Shown here: in pieces, positions 41,768 to 51,892 of the stretch
Layout of the letters: each line of letters opens with the position of its first letter
How positions within the stretch are numbered: position 1 is the stretch's first letter
Assembly (NCBI GenBank): GCA_009829735.1
Contig: CM020620.1
Span: 1,674,001 to 1,738,000 of the forward strand
DNA: 64,000 nt
Direction: 5' to 3'
From: Pyropia yezoensis
Lineage: Eukaryota; Rhodophyta; Bangiophyceae; Bangiales; Bangiaceae
The notes under the pieces: generated by a model
Database searches by the model: none
Told to the model about the DNA's origin: nothing
Seen by the model: only the letters and a program-made list of their open reading frames with translations
Made by a program: the position numbers and the translations under genes

Positions 41768-43432
41768 GTGTGCAGCCCGGCGCTGTCCTTACGGGCGAAG
41801 CAGACCTGGGCGTGGCACCCGGTAGCGGGCTGGAGTCTACAGGCGGCCAAGTACCTTCTGCTCCCATTCCTCCGGCTGCCCCTCCTGTGGGAGCCACTCC
41901 GGGGTCAACGGCGTTCGAGTCCGCTCGAAGCAGACGACTCCCTCCTGTCGATTCTACTCCTGAACTTCCCGGGCTACCCCCTGGTGTGTTTACTCCTGGA
42001 GCTACACAGGGCAGCTGGGTGTATACACCTCTTCCTGTGGGTGCTAGCAGTGCCGGAGGCACTGCTGTGACTGGTTCTACGGGTCCCCCTGAGACTTCGA
42101 CTGCTGGGACCGGCGAAGCTTTTCTTCCCCTGGCGTCCTATGGGGCGAGGAGCTCCAAGACCGGTAACAGGAGCAGCAGGAGGCGGCGGCGTCGTCGTCG
42201 TCACTCGAGCACCAGCGAGACCAGATCCTTCAGCTCTGAGGAGGAACACGACGGGGACGCGACCCCTGGTCCCACCCGGCGCACGGTAGTCGAGTCTGAC
42301 TGTCCTGCCATCAAGTGGGGGACGCCACCCTGAACAAGGTCACGTATTGGGGCAAATATCGGCTGGAGAACCAAGACCAAGGTTACACCCGGAAGATAGA
42401 TAAGAAAGTGGCATCCCTGAACCGGCGTATGCAGCCGAGTTTCGGGGGACATTCTAAGTTTTCTGGGAAGAAGCCGGCGCTTATCTTTGCCTTTCTGCGC
42501 CGGTTTGTCAAGGCATGCAACGACAACGATTCGTCCGAGCGCAAGGCACTCTACCTTCTAGTCAGCTTCATGACCGGAAAAGCGGAACAGCGGTTCGCAA
42601 AAGTTCTTCCAGACTCAGCTGGAGACATCGTCGGGCGTACCGTTGGGAACTATCCGGAAGCAGTCAACTGGCTCCTTTCCAACTACGCTGACGCGCACTC
42701 CCTGCGCAAGGCGGTTACAAAGTTGAACCGAGCCACCATGGATCGACAAGAGACTCCAGAGGCCTTCGCCCGCCGTGTCCGGGAGATGAGCGAGGCTTGT
42801 GGCAACTTTTACCCTGAGGACAGGCTCAAGATGATCTTCTCGAAAGGGCATCCTGAATATCTTCAAGTGGACGCTGAGAACTATAACCAGGAACACCAAG
42901 AGCATATCTTCCAGCAGCTAATGGCCTACAATCAGAGCAAGTACCGGCAATCCAAGGCCTTCCAGGCTCCCATGGTGTGGACTTTCAAGCCCTTTTCGCG
43001 AGTTCATCCCGGACCTGACAAGTATAAGGGATGCGATAACCATGTGCCTGTGCTGGCAGTTCGCGAGACCTCACCCGTGGTGTCAGGCGACAAGTCGGGC
43101 GGCCTCATCTCCAAGGAGCAGCCTTCCTTGGTCGCCCCTAAGCAAGTAAAGAACCAGCGTTTCCTGTCTTGTTGGCTGTGCCAGAAGGAGGACCATATGT
43201 CCTACCAGTGCCCGACCATCCCCAAGGATCTCCAGGAAAAGCTCAGGCATCAAGAACTAGTCTTCGCTAAGGCCGCCAACTGAGCTGATCGGCAAGCGCC
43301 TTCCAAGACGGACAAGACACAGGTACACGCGAACCGGGTGGCAACCTTGCAGATCATTACCGAGGCTCTGGCAGAAGAGGCTCCTGCAGACTTTGAACTG
43401 GAGACCGAAACCTCTCAGGAAGCCTCGGACTC

Positions 43433-44307
43433 GGGAAACGAGTAGGGCGGGCCCTCTCCCCAAGTGTCTTCCCGAATATCCGACGGCAGGGTACCAATAC
43501 CTGTTCTCCCGTTGCGTGCCGGAAGAAAGGACGGCGGTTACCTGCTCAACTGTTAGCCGCCTGGACACCCTGGTTGTTCAAGGGGACCTTTCTCGTCTTG
43601 CGTACGGACAGCCGCAAGATTAATGCTCGTATGCGTGTGGGGGATCGCCTCCCTCAAGCCATTACTCCGGTGGTGGACACCGGAGCCGGACCAAGCGTCA
43701 TCACTGAGAACCTGTTACCTCCGGGCTGGCGTCGACAAGCCTGGAGAGTCCCTACCGAGACCCGGATTGTAGACGCTTCGGGTCAGACCTTACGACCGCT
43801 TGGCCGCCTTCCTGTAGCCATCTTCGTCAACAATGAAGCAATGCTATTTCCCTTTCTAGAAGTCAAGACCCTCTCAGTCCCCCTCATCCTAGGCTGGGAC
43901 TTCCAGAAGCAGCATGTCAAGAGTATTCTGGCAGGAGAAGGAATGGTGCAGTTCAACCATGGGTTTGTGTCGCCGGTGCTGGAGCATCTGGACGCTAAAG
44001 TTCGTGTAATCAAGAGCAAGAAGAATGGTGTCCCACCCTCTACCTTGACACTCTTCAAACCAGTGCTTCTTCCTCCTCGTTTGGAGACCAAGGTTCAAGT
44101 GACTACCCGGACGACGGGTCTATGCCTGATCTGCGGACGCAAAGAGTTTCTGGCAAGTCGCCGGCTATACTTGGCCCATGGGCATCATTAGAAGGTGGAA
44201 AGGAACGCCCTATTCTCCGATCTCATCGTCAACGTGAGCAGGAAACCCATATCTCTAGCCAAGGGTACTCGAGTTGGAACGGCCGAACCTTACCGAGGGT
44301 CTGCCGG
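43433..44307 (+). pseudogene. pol fragment of element B' (aspartic protease only)
   Basis: The -1 slippery heptamer GGGAAAC at 43433-43439 precedes the gag stop, as in element B. The pol frame carries the retropepsin site PVVDTGAGPSVI and LILGWDF. A TAG at 44189-44191 interrupts it. Homology resumes briefly in a neighbouring frame (IVNVSRKPISLAKGTRVGTAEPYRG) and stops at about 44307. Beyond that the sequence is unrelated and GC-rich. Confidence 0.82.
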
Positions 44308-45000
44308 ACGCTCCTGCCACCGCCGGCCGCGCCCGCTGCGGCCAGCCGCACCCGTCGTGGCAGACAGGCGCCATTCCCACCCGTCCCTGCCCGCGGCGGC
44401 CGGCCGCACCCGCACATTGCCGGATGTGCACGCAATGGCTGGCCGCGAGTGCCACAGCAGTCCGCCCTTGCCTCCGCCGGCTGAGCCCGCGGCGGCCGGC
44501 CGCGCCCACCGCGGCTGTCTGCACCCTTCCCGACGGGCTATGCCCGCACTGACAGCGCCACCCACTCGGCCGCCACAGGTTTCCGGGGGGACTAAGAACG
44601 TCGTTGTCGGCAACGCTATCGTCACGCACGCGACGACATCCACCGACCGCCGCACGATGCCGCTGCCTTAACAAGCGAAGCTGAGGTGCACGGGTGAGAT
44701 AAGATGGGAGCAGGGGTGCATATTGAGAGAAGCAAAAAGAGAAACCCGGCAGCGTGGCGCCACGATGGAAAGGTGGCAGGAAAAACGCACACGCGCGACC
44801 GACTTTCGAACAGACCGAGTGAGTTCCCCATCCCTCTGGACCCTCGCAGACTACCCGCCCCCCCGCCCACCCCACCGCACTCCCGACCGCAACTCCTGTT
44901 GTGGCAGTACAGCGACTGCCACGTATAACGGACCCAGCGATCGGTGCTGTAAGGATTTGGGGTGAAAAGCCCATATCTGGCCCAAGATGTCAAGGATTCA

Positions 45001-45075
45001 ACCCGTGGCGCAGTGGTCCACAACGCCTGGTTAACATATGTTCCATGGCGTGGGTTCGATTCCGGACATCCAACA
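45001..45075 (+). tRNA. tRNA-like sequence with A and B boxes (relic or SINE head)
   Basis: The A box TGGCGCAGTGG is at 45006-45016 and the B box GGTTCGATTCC at 45053-45063, at tRNA spacing. The D stem can form, but the T stem and acceptor stem pair poorly. The anticodon-arm region (TGGTTAACATATGTTCCA) is a near-palindrome rather than a standard stem-loop. It is more likely a decayed tRNA, or a tRNA-derived SINE promoter, than a functional gene. The A box resembles elongator tRNA-Met. Confidence 0.3.
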
Positions 45076-45374
45076 TCGATTTTTCCGGCGATTGCAAGGT
45101 GACTTCTGCTACACCTGTGACCACGACAGTGCACAGAGAAAGCCAACCAACCTGCCCATGAAACTGCTTGAAGGCTTTGCTCCCACGAAGGAGGTGAAGG
45201 GTGCCTCGAACGTACGCACTGCCACCCGTCCCAAACGCGGGCTCCTTGTCGGCCGTCTAGCGTCAAAACGAAAAGGGGGCGACCCAACCGGCGGCGTCTC
45301 TGCCAGTGGCTGTCATGGCCGCCACCAACGCGCGGCGGAGGCCGACAAGCACCGAAATGTGCGTATACCCTTGA

Positions 45375-45829
45375 TATTGCAGTTCTCCCAATTTTGTCCC
45401 ATGTGGACAAGAGCAAGAGCGAACTGTGTTTGACCAATGATATGACTCAGATGCTGCCTCTCTGGCCAATGACTGCTCTCCATGAGGGTCCGTTGTTGTA
45501 CGAACAGTGTGATCGGGGGTTCTCTCGGGATTTCTGACCACTTCGAGGGCAGAACAAGCACCGGCTGAGCGCTTCGGACTGTTCTTGACAGAGATGACCT
45601 GAGATAAAGGGCCAACCGGCGAGATCCGATGAAGAAACAAGATTGTTTTGACCAACCAGCGTTCGTTGCGAGAGCAGTTGTGGCCATAGCCAATCATCAG
45701 GTTCTTCCGACAGACGTGTTGCAGCACGCCATTGGACAGCCCTCTGCTGCGAGCATGCGATTGGCCCTTGCTCTTGTACACTTGCTCTTGCTCTTGTCCA
45801 CAGGGGACAAAATTCGGATAACTGCAATA
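45375..45829. mobile_element. foldback/MITE-like element with 46-bp inverted repeats
   Basis: 45375-45420 and 45784-45829 are inverted copies sharing TATTGCAGTT, AATTTTGTCCC and TGTGGACAAGAGCAAGAGC with a few mismatches, 363 bases apart. The interior has no supported gene. No clear target duplication is seen, so the ends of the element are approximate. Confidence 0.5.
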
Positions 45830-46981
45830 CATACTTTCGCACTTGCCTCACAGCCGAATACACTTGACGGAACCACTGGCCACTGTCAGCTAGATACTCT
45901 GACCCAGCTGGTGCGGTCTCATACAGTACACTTGGCCAAATCCGGTACCCTTGCACAGCCCTGAACACTAGTGTGTAAACTTTTTTGTACCAGATCTGTA
46001 CATTCCGGATTTGTGTACAGCGTGTAGTTTTGACAACGTGCTGTAATGGTGAGGGGAACATGTGTGGCGCATGACGATAGAAACCTCATCTTTTTGAAGC
46101 CGCCCCGAGCCGAGATAGCGGGCTTTGAATAATGTGATCCCTAAAGTCTCCCGGAGGCGCTGTCAGCATCCCTGGTGAGGAATGACAGAAGTGACCCGAC
46201 GGGAGCCCAGCACCGGCGCTGGCAGCGCGGACGCCACGCCGTAGGTGGCGTGGCCATGGACGCACCACGACAAGCGTCCGCTTCTGCGGGCAGCTCGTGG
46301 CAGCAGGCTGAGCGGCGCTGTCTTCCCCATCGGGGTCTGCCCCAGCAGGTACGTTGGCCGTGCCCACCACGCACAGGGTGCACCAGGCGTCAGCCACGAG
46401 TCGACCTGCATGCCTCCCGTGCCGTGACTTCCACGAGGGCGCCGTCTTGGTACGTTGTGCTCTCACCTTGCGTGGGTGTGGCGACCCCGGCCTTCCCCTC
46501 CCTATCGTGGCCCTCGTGCCGTACCGCCCGCCCCAGTCCCTTCACGTCCGCCTTCTGGTACCCGTTCTTCTCACAAGCCTCATACGCATCATGCCTCAGT
46601 CTTTCTTTTTGGCATGCCTGAATTCCCTGCGCAGTACGTAGTCATCACCGCCCAGCGCGAACCAGTCGTGTCTCCGCGGCCATTCAGCGCAGTCGCACCA
46701 GGGGGCACTTCTGCACACCAGCTTTCTTCGTGCAGCCTCGAGAGAATGGACTGATGGCGCACTGGCCGCAGGGGTCTACCTGTGCAACGCACGTGGGCTT
46801 GAGCTTCAGCGACGCACGCGTCTTTGAAGTGTACGGGCTGGCAGAGCGCGCCCGCTGGTGCAGGTCACGCTGACCAGCAGTGTGGAGCCGCCAGCTGACC
46901 CGCAGTACCTCGGACTACACCTGAGGGCCTGGGCGGCAGCGGGGCGTGGGAGAGACGCAAGCCGCGGCCGGATAGCACACC

Positions 46982-49128
46982 ATGGAGGCTCTGCAGGACT
47001 GGATGAAGCAGAACCGCTTTGCCGAATTCACTGGGGCTTTTGTGGACAAGCTCGGAGTCGAGTGCGTCGATGACCTGCAGCTGGTGACGTCAGAGGACTT
47101 GCCTACTGTTGGGCTGAAGCCAGTGCAGGCCAGACGGTTCATGAGCATTCAAGCCGCGCGTACCAGCAAACTGAACGACACTGTGCCGCCACCGTTATCC
47201 CCTCGTGCTCATGCCTCTTCTGGCCATACGCACTTGACCTCGCGGTCAACCGACTCTTCTTGGCATCCAAGCGATGAGGCTTCCCCTGGTGTCGGTCCAC
47301 CTCTCGAGAGGGTTGGGCGCCGTGGAGGGAGCTTGGACGGAGCACCTCTCCCGCACGATCTCCGACAGGCGCCTTCTGACGAGCGGCAACTCGTGGCCAT
47401 CGGCACGCCCAGCCGAGGTGAGACCGACGTTGATGGGGCGGACTCCGATGAACATGTACGGGAAAGCTGCTCGCCGCCCTCGAAGCGGCGCAAGGTCAAC
47501 CGATTGTCGGAGCCGCAGCGCAGTGGCACTGTCTTGAGCGAAATGATGGGCACAAGGCGTGTCCGCTTACCAGTGGCGCGTGACAACGGCAAGCACAAGG
47601 GTCCGAGCGAGGCGGCCTCTCACCGGGGCACTGGCCATGCTCCCAAGGCCGACGGCAATGAGTGCCCCTGCGCTGCTTTTTTTTTTTCTCTGGCTCCACA
47701 GCTCTCGGTGGCCAAGCGGACGGCTCGGGAGGCGCAGCGGGTGGAATCTTTCAGCGGTACACGCGTCCAACGGTACCAGACAGAGTACAACTACGCTCGG
47801 CTTGGTCGGGTGGCGATAAGTGTTCTGTTTGATGGGCGCGGAACTGGTTGGTGCTCGAGGCGTGCGCACGGCAACACCTACGGGTGTCCAATGCGTGGTT
47901 GGCGCGCTGCCACAACCGCGCGATCGAGGCAGCGCACATCCCAACGGTGCGTATGACCAAGAGCGCAATTGCTAGCAGCACCAACGTGGACTCCCTCGTG
48001 ATGCGAATCCGGCGGCCTGACGACTGCCTGCTGTCTACCGCCCAGTTCTTCAAGGCTAGTGCCCTCAACACGGTCTTTGACGTGGCTGCGACCGTAAGTC
48101 ACGGTCTCTGCGGGGCGCCGTCCAACAGAACGAAGTTCGCGGAGCGCAAGCTGTTCGTCGACTTCGTGCGTGCCAACCGCTCACCAACTGGTCGCACACC
48201 GGACAAGAATGGACGCTTTCACGGTGCTGTCTTCTATCTGGACTCGAAGTGGTCGGTGCTGCGCAAGGCCAAGCCCGATGACACCCGTCTGTCTTTTTCT
48301 GTATCACTCAACGCCGCGCTGGAAGCTGCGGGGAGGCCCGCTGTGCACGCCGACATCCCTTTGCGCTGGCTGCCTTCCTTCTTTGGTTCCACTACCCGTG
48401 TCAACGGGCAGTACGCCCCATCCGACCAGCACACCATTCTCCACCGGCACAAGACGGACGCGTGCACAACCCGTGAGTTCTTTCACTCTGACCTCCGTTC
48501 AGCCAAGTAGTCTCTGAAGCGCCACAACTAGCAGAGCGACCAAGCGTCGATGCAGCGCCAGAACGGCATCCGCGAGGGTAAGACGGACATCTTGCATCTG
48601 GAGGAGGCCCTGCAGGAGCACAAGGACGAGGCAAGCGTGGCACTACGCTTCCATAAGCAGGCTCTATCGAACGCTGCTGCTAAGTACGAGGCTCTGGTGA
48701 ACATGTTTAACGTTGTCATGTCCACGACGCCTCAGGATGTCGAAGGGACTGACCTGCAGCAGCATGACATGGACAACCTCGTTAGCCTGGCTTCCAAGGA
48801 CTGGTTCGAGGTCTCATCAGACTACCAGGAAGACAAGTCCGTTCCGTCCTGGAACCAGTCGCCGCAACCCGGTCCCACCTACTTTATGTCGGGTGAGACG
48901 CACTACATCCACATATTCTGCTTGGAGAGCTGCGGCCAAGCGACGGGTACGTCGCGCTTTTCGCGCAACATTGTGTACTCGCGCAGCGAGCGCGTGGGCG
49001 GTGCCAAGTCCTCCGACGATACGTTGTCGACATTGAGCGATATGCTCCTCGGAGGGGCGCGCATTGGCGTGGACGACCCTCCCGTGTACCGGTCTGGTTT
49101 CGGCTCCGACGGCCGCTTGGCGTCGTAG
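46982..49128 (+). pseudogene. SAM-domain protein with N-terminal half of a DUF7869-type transposase-like protein
   Basis: The ATG at 46982 (CACCATGG) opens a SAM domain in the first 60 residues (LQDWMKQNRFAEFTGAFVD...VDDLQLVTSEDLPTVGL). An acidic, basic and Ser-rich linker follows to about 47690. A strong acceptor-like site (T-run then CCACAG, ending 47700) then precedes a second frame. That frame has stops at about 47833 (TGA), 48508-48510 (TAG) and 48535-48537 (TAG), but otherwise stays in register to 49128. It encodes ERKLFVDFVRANRSPTGRT, FYLDSKWSVLR, EEALQEHKDEASVALRFHKQAL and PGPTYFMSGETHYIHIFCLE. This order matches the region that precedes the core of DUF7869 proteins (helper helix, then P..YF...). 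The core itself is absent here and appears on the other strand. Probably decayed. Confidence 0.5.
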
Positions 49129-49389
49129 GTAATGAGAGATTGTGCTTGTGTGGCGAAGTACGATTCATGCGCGTGGTGTGCACCATGTCTTTTCCTACGA
49201 CGAGTGCTTGTGTGGCGCTCATGCATCCAGCAAAAGTCTACCACCGTCACGCCACCGTCCCTCCAGACCGCGCCGTGCCAGCCTCGACCTCGCCCTGATG
49301 AGTTCCAGCGAGCTTCTCAGCACCAGCTGAGCGCCGCAACAACAGCGGACGTCATCTACTTTATGAATGAAGGGAGACGAAGCACAACA

Positions 49390-51656
49390 TCAGAGAGATA
49401 TGCCGGGGCGCGCCTTGGCGAGCAACTTCGCGTGCCGTTTCAAAGTCTGCACGTCCCATACCAGCCCCTCCTCAGGGTCGGGCATCTTGTCCACAAGAGT
49501 TCTCCACCCAGGCAGCTTCTTGGGGAGGACCCCGTTAAAGGGCGGCGAGAGAAGCGCTGACAACAGCGGCTTTGCGTGAGCAGCTGCGGACCACCGCACT
49601 TTCCCGGCCTTAGGCGCCGGCTCCTCTGTGACCGGCGTCGCGCCCAGAGCTGCAACGTTGCCACTGGTGTGAGTTGAGGGCCGCGCAGCTGACGGTACGT
49701 TCGGCCTACTCAGCGTTGTCTGCGTCAGTGTGCCCGTGCACCCGGCTTCAGGGATTGAGAAGCGATCAGGTACAAACTCGGGCGGAACGTACTTGGCATA
49801 CTGGTCCGCGATGTCTTTTGCCTTCGAGCCGTCGGCCTCCTTCCGCATCTGTGGATGGGCGGCGTACTGATGAACAGACGCCAGCGCCGCGTTGACCGCC
49901 TCCAGCGATGGGCAGCGCATCCACCCTGACTGCTCCCGCCAAAAAGAATCACTAACGTTTCGCCTGGTAAACAGCCGCACTCGACGAAACGACGTCACGG
50001 ACTCGGGCAACAGTGTAGTAGACCGACCCGAGCTGTCCGTGTGAAGAGGAACAACGCGCTCACGACGCCACGGTACTGCCTACGACGTAACGTCGGAAAG
50101 ACGACCGTGCGCAGCCGCCGCTGCGCAGCCTTCTCGCATTCGCGCATTAGGTCGGCGTCATGGAAAAGGCTTCCGCCATCCGGAAACGGGTCGAAGTCCG
50201 CTGGAGGTGCAACAAGATCGAGGCGAACGTTACCATCGTCCGCCAACACCACAAAACACCGGTAGGACATGATGCGCACAATCGGAGCAAATAGCTCCTG
50301 CGTCCCCATCTTCCACGTCTGCAGCATGGTTTCGTCGTACGCACAAGCCGTGGCGTACTTGGAGATGTGGTCGACCAGCTGTCCGTGGTTGAACGTGTCG
50401 CGGGAATGGTAGCGCCCTGCAATCTGCCGTGCGACATGGTCCGGCCCAAACTTCGTGTGTCCCACCACCATGTAGACAACCATGGCACAGTCCAGCAGGC
50501 CTGTCGCCAGCATCAGCCCTATGCCTCCGTACAAGAACTGAGACTTGTTGGTGCCTGGACAAAAGTCCATGTGCAGCCGCACCTTGCGCACAAAGGGGAG
50601 CGGGACCACTTGGCGAAGATGTGCTACGGTGCCATCTTGCGCCGTATCATCAGCGGGTCCATCACCGCTGCCAGCCGTGCCACCACTATGGCGAAGAGCA
50701 GCAATGCCCGCGGGACCACCTCCTGCGCTCTCGCTGGACGCGTCAGCACGGTCAGGTACAGCGGAAGTGCGGCTGAAGCCGCCTTCACCAGTTCCACCGA
50801 CGGATCGGTTCCCACCGTCGACAGCCCCAGAAGATCTCGGAGGCGAGAGGGTTACAGCGGGGCCCCCGTTGACCACAGCGTCCCCAAGCGGACCCAGACC
50901 CGCGGCGACGACCAGAGGGGGAGCACCAGCAACACCAACAACGGCGCCAGGTAGACCACTGCCACCACCCGCGACGCGAGAAGGATGGGGAGGGGGGTGG
51001 CCAGTGCGCCCGCCAGGAGAACCCCCACCGAGCGGACCAACACCCGCGGCGGCGACCTTGGGAAGAACGCAGGCACCACCAGCGCTGCCGCCAGGCCCAC
51101 CGCCACCACCAACCGCGACGGGAGAAGGACGGGGCGGGGGGTGGCCAGCGCGCCCGCCGGGAGCACCCCCACCAAGCGGACCCACACCCGCGGCAACGAC
51201 CTTGGGGAGAACGCCGGCACCACCAGCGCTGCCGCCAGGCCCACCGCCACCACCAACCGCGACGGGAGAAGGACGGGGCGGGGGGGGGGCACCGCGCCCC
51301 CCGGGAGCACCCCCACCGAGCGGACCCACACCCGCGGGGACGACGAGAAGGGGAGCACCAGCACCACCGACGTCGCCGCCAGGCCGGCCGCCACCGCTGT
51401 CCTCGAGTGGAGAGCGCCTGGGAGCGACGGGGGCAGCGGCACCGCCGTGGACGTCAGGCATGTCCATGGCGTGTCGCCCCCACCGCGCGTTACGGCTGGA
51501 GGGGACGGGCGGTGAGCAATGGGAGGGTGGGGAAGAGGAGAGCGCACGTACATGAGGGCATGAGGGTGGGCCCCGGGCGGTCGCAGTTGCCGCGCGCGCC
51601 AAAACGCGGCGCGCTGGACGCACGTCTCGGTTCCCAGTAGTTCTACCAAAGGTCAT
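49390..51656 (-). pseudogene. DUF7869-like transposase core with Gly/Pro repeat N-terminus
   Basis: The frame 51656-49995 begins with about 330 residues of Gly/Pro/Ala-rich tandem repeat (48-aa units). It then enters VRKVRLHMDFCPGTNKSQF, GLMLATGLLDCAMVVYMVVG, GHTKFGPDHVARQIAGRY and HISKYATACAY. The D...C.G.NK..F and GHTKF.PD motifs are the hallmark of the DUF7869 family, often found in transposase-like genes of algae, oomycetes and animals. The C-terminal part continues in another frame (50010-49390; ADQYAKYVPPEFVPDRF), so a frameshift or intron lies near 50000. The N-terminal half expected before the core is on the opposite strand at 47.9-49.1 kb. It converges on this gene with about 260 bases between. 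Confidence 0.5.
50930..51360 (-). repeat. 144-bp tandem repeat coding Gly/Pro-rich 48-aa units
   Basis: At least two near-identical units start at 51072 and 51216 (period 144). Diverged units extend left to about 50930 and right to about 51360. Each encodes VGPLGGG.PGGR.G.PPPRPSPVAVGGGGG-type sequence on the minus strand. Confidence 0.75.
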
Positions 51657-51892
51657 ATTTGGATAAGTAGCCCTCCAAAAACGTCTATGGCTTCTGCACT
51701 TTTCTTCGGGTCTCGAAAGTAAGCTGAAGTGTAAGATTCTGCTTACACTGGAGAATGTAAGTCAGATTTCATGCACTTAGGAAAAAAACAACTGCAAACG
51801 ACAGATCTCGATGCGGCGCAGCTGCTGATGCCAGAAACTCGAAGTGCAAAAAGCCAAATAGAATGAGGTTTCTATCGTCATGAGCCACATGT

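Larger units (their letters stand above)
20424..43283 (+). pseudogene. gag of element B', interrupted by element A
   Basis: The first 29 codons (20424-20510) encode MPTLLGTTVPEG. The rest continues at 41773 in frame once the 5-bp target duplication is discounted. A one-base deletion near 42313, relative to element B, shifts the frame. From 42315 to 43283 the capsid region (FAFLRRFVKACNDND, MTGKAEQRF, RRVREMSEACG) and a CCHC zinc knuckle (CWLCQKEDHMSYQC) are open. A TGA at 43281-43283 replaces a Trp codon of element B. The segment between it and the real gag end (TAG about 43443) is still recognisable. Confidence 0.85.
19637..44307 (+). mobile_element. Element B': old, 3'-truncated Ty3/gypsy element split by element A
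   Basis: The plus-strand element begins with an LTR (19637-20214), continues with primer site and leader, and has its gag ATG at 20424. Element A interrupts the gag at 20511. Gag resumes at 41773 after removal of a 5-bp duplication. Protease follows, and the element ends abruptly near 44307, in the segment just after GTRVGTAEPYRG. Reverse transcriptase, integrase and the 3' LTR are missing. It is the same family as element B but much more decayed (frameshift, nonsense codons and an LTR visibly diverged from B). It is therefore the oldest layer of the nest. Confidence 0.88.
44308..46057. other. region between B' breakpoint and the TIR element
   Basis: 44308-44670 is GC-rich sequence fused to the broken B' pol; the ORF crossing the junction (44195-44671) is a read-through chimera. 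44700-46057 has mixed composition with a tRNA-like segment near 45001-45075 and an inverted-repeat element at 45375-45829. No protein gene is supported. Confidence 0.5.
46058..51892. mobile_element. 5.8-kb candidate DNA transposon bounded by about 30-bp inverted repeats
   Basis: 46058-46089 and the reverse complement of 51863-51892 share ACATGTG-GGC-CATGACGATAGAAACCTCAT with two or three differences. Between them lie a plus-strand SAM-domain/transposase-like gene and a minus-strand DUF7869-like gene. Base composition is moderate, unlike the GC-rich flanks. No target-site duplication is obvious. Confidence 0.5.

Noticed and set aside
44195..44671. 158-aa plus-strand ORF
   Set aside because: It begins in broken B' pol and runs through the truncation point into unrelated GC-rich DNA, so it is a junction artefact.
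48508..48537. TAG reassigned as a sense codon in this organism
   Set aside because: Other in-frame stops in decayed genes are TGA and TAA as well, and several ORFs here, including element B's antisense ORF, end in TAG; mutation is the simpler explanation.
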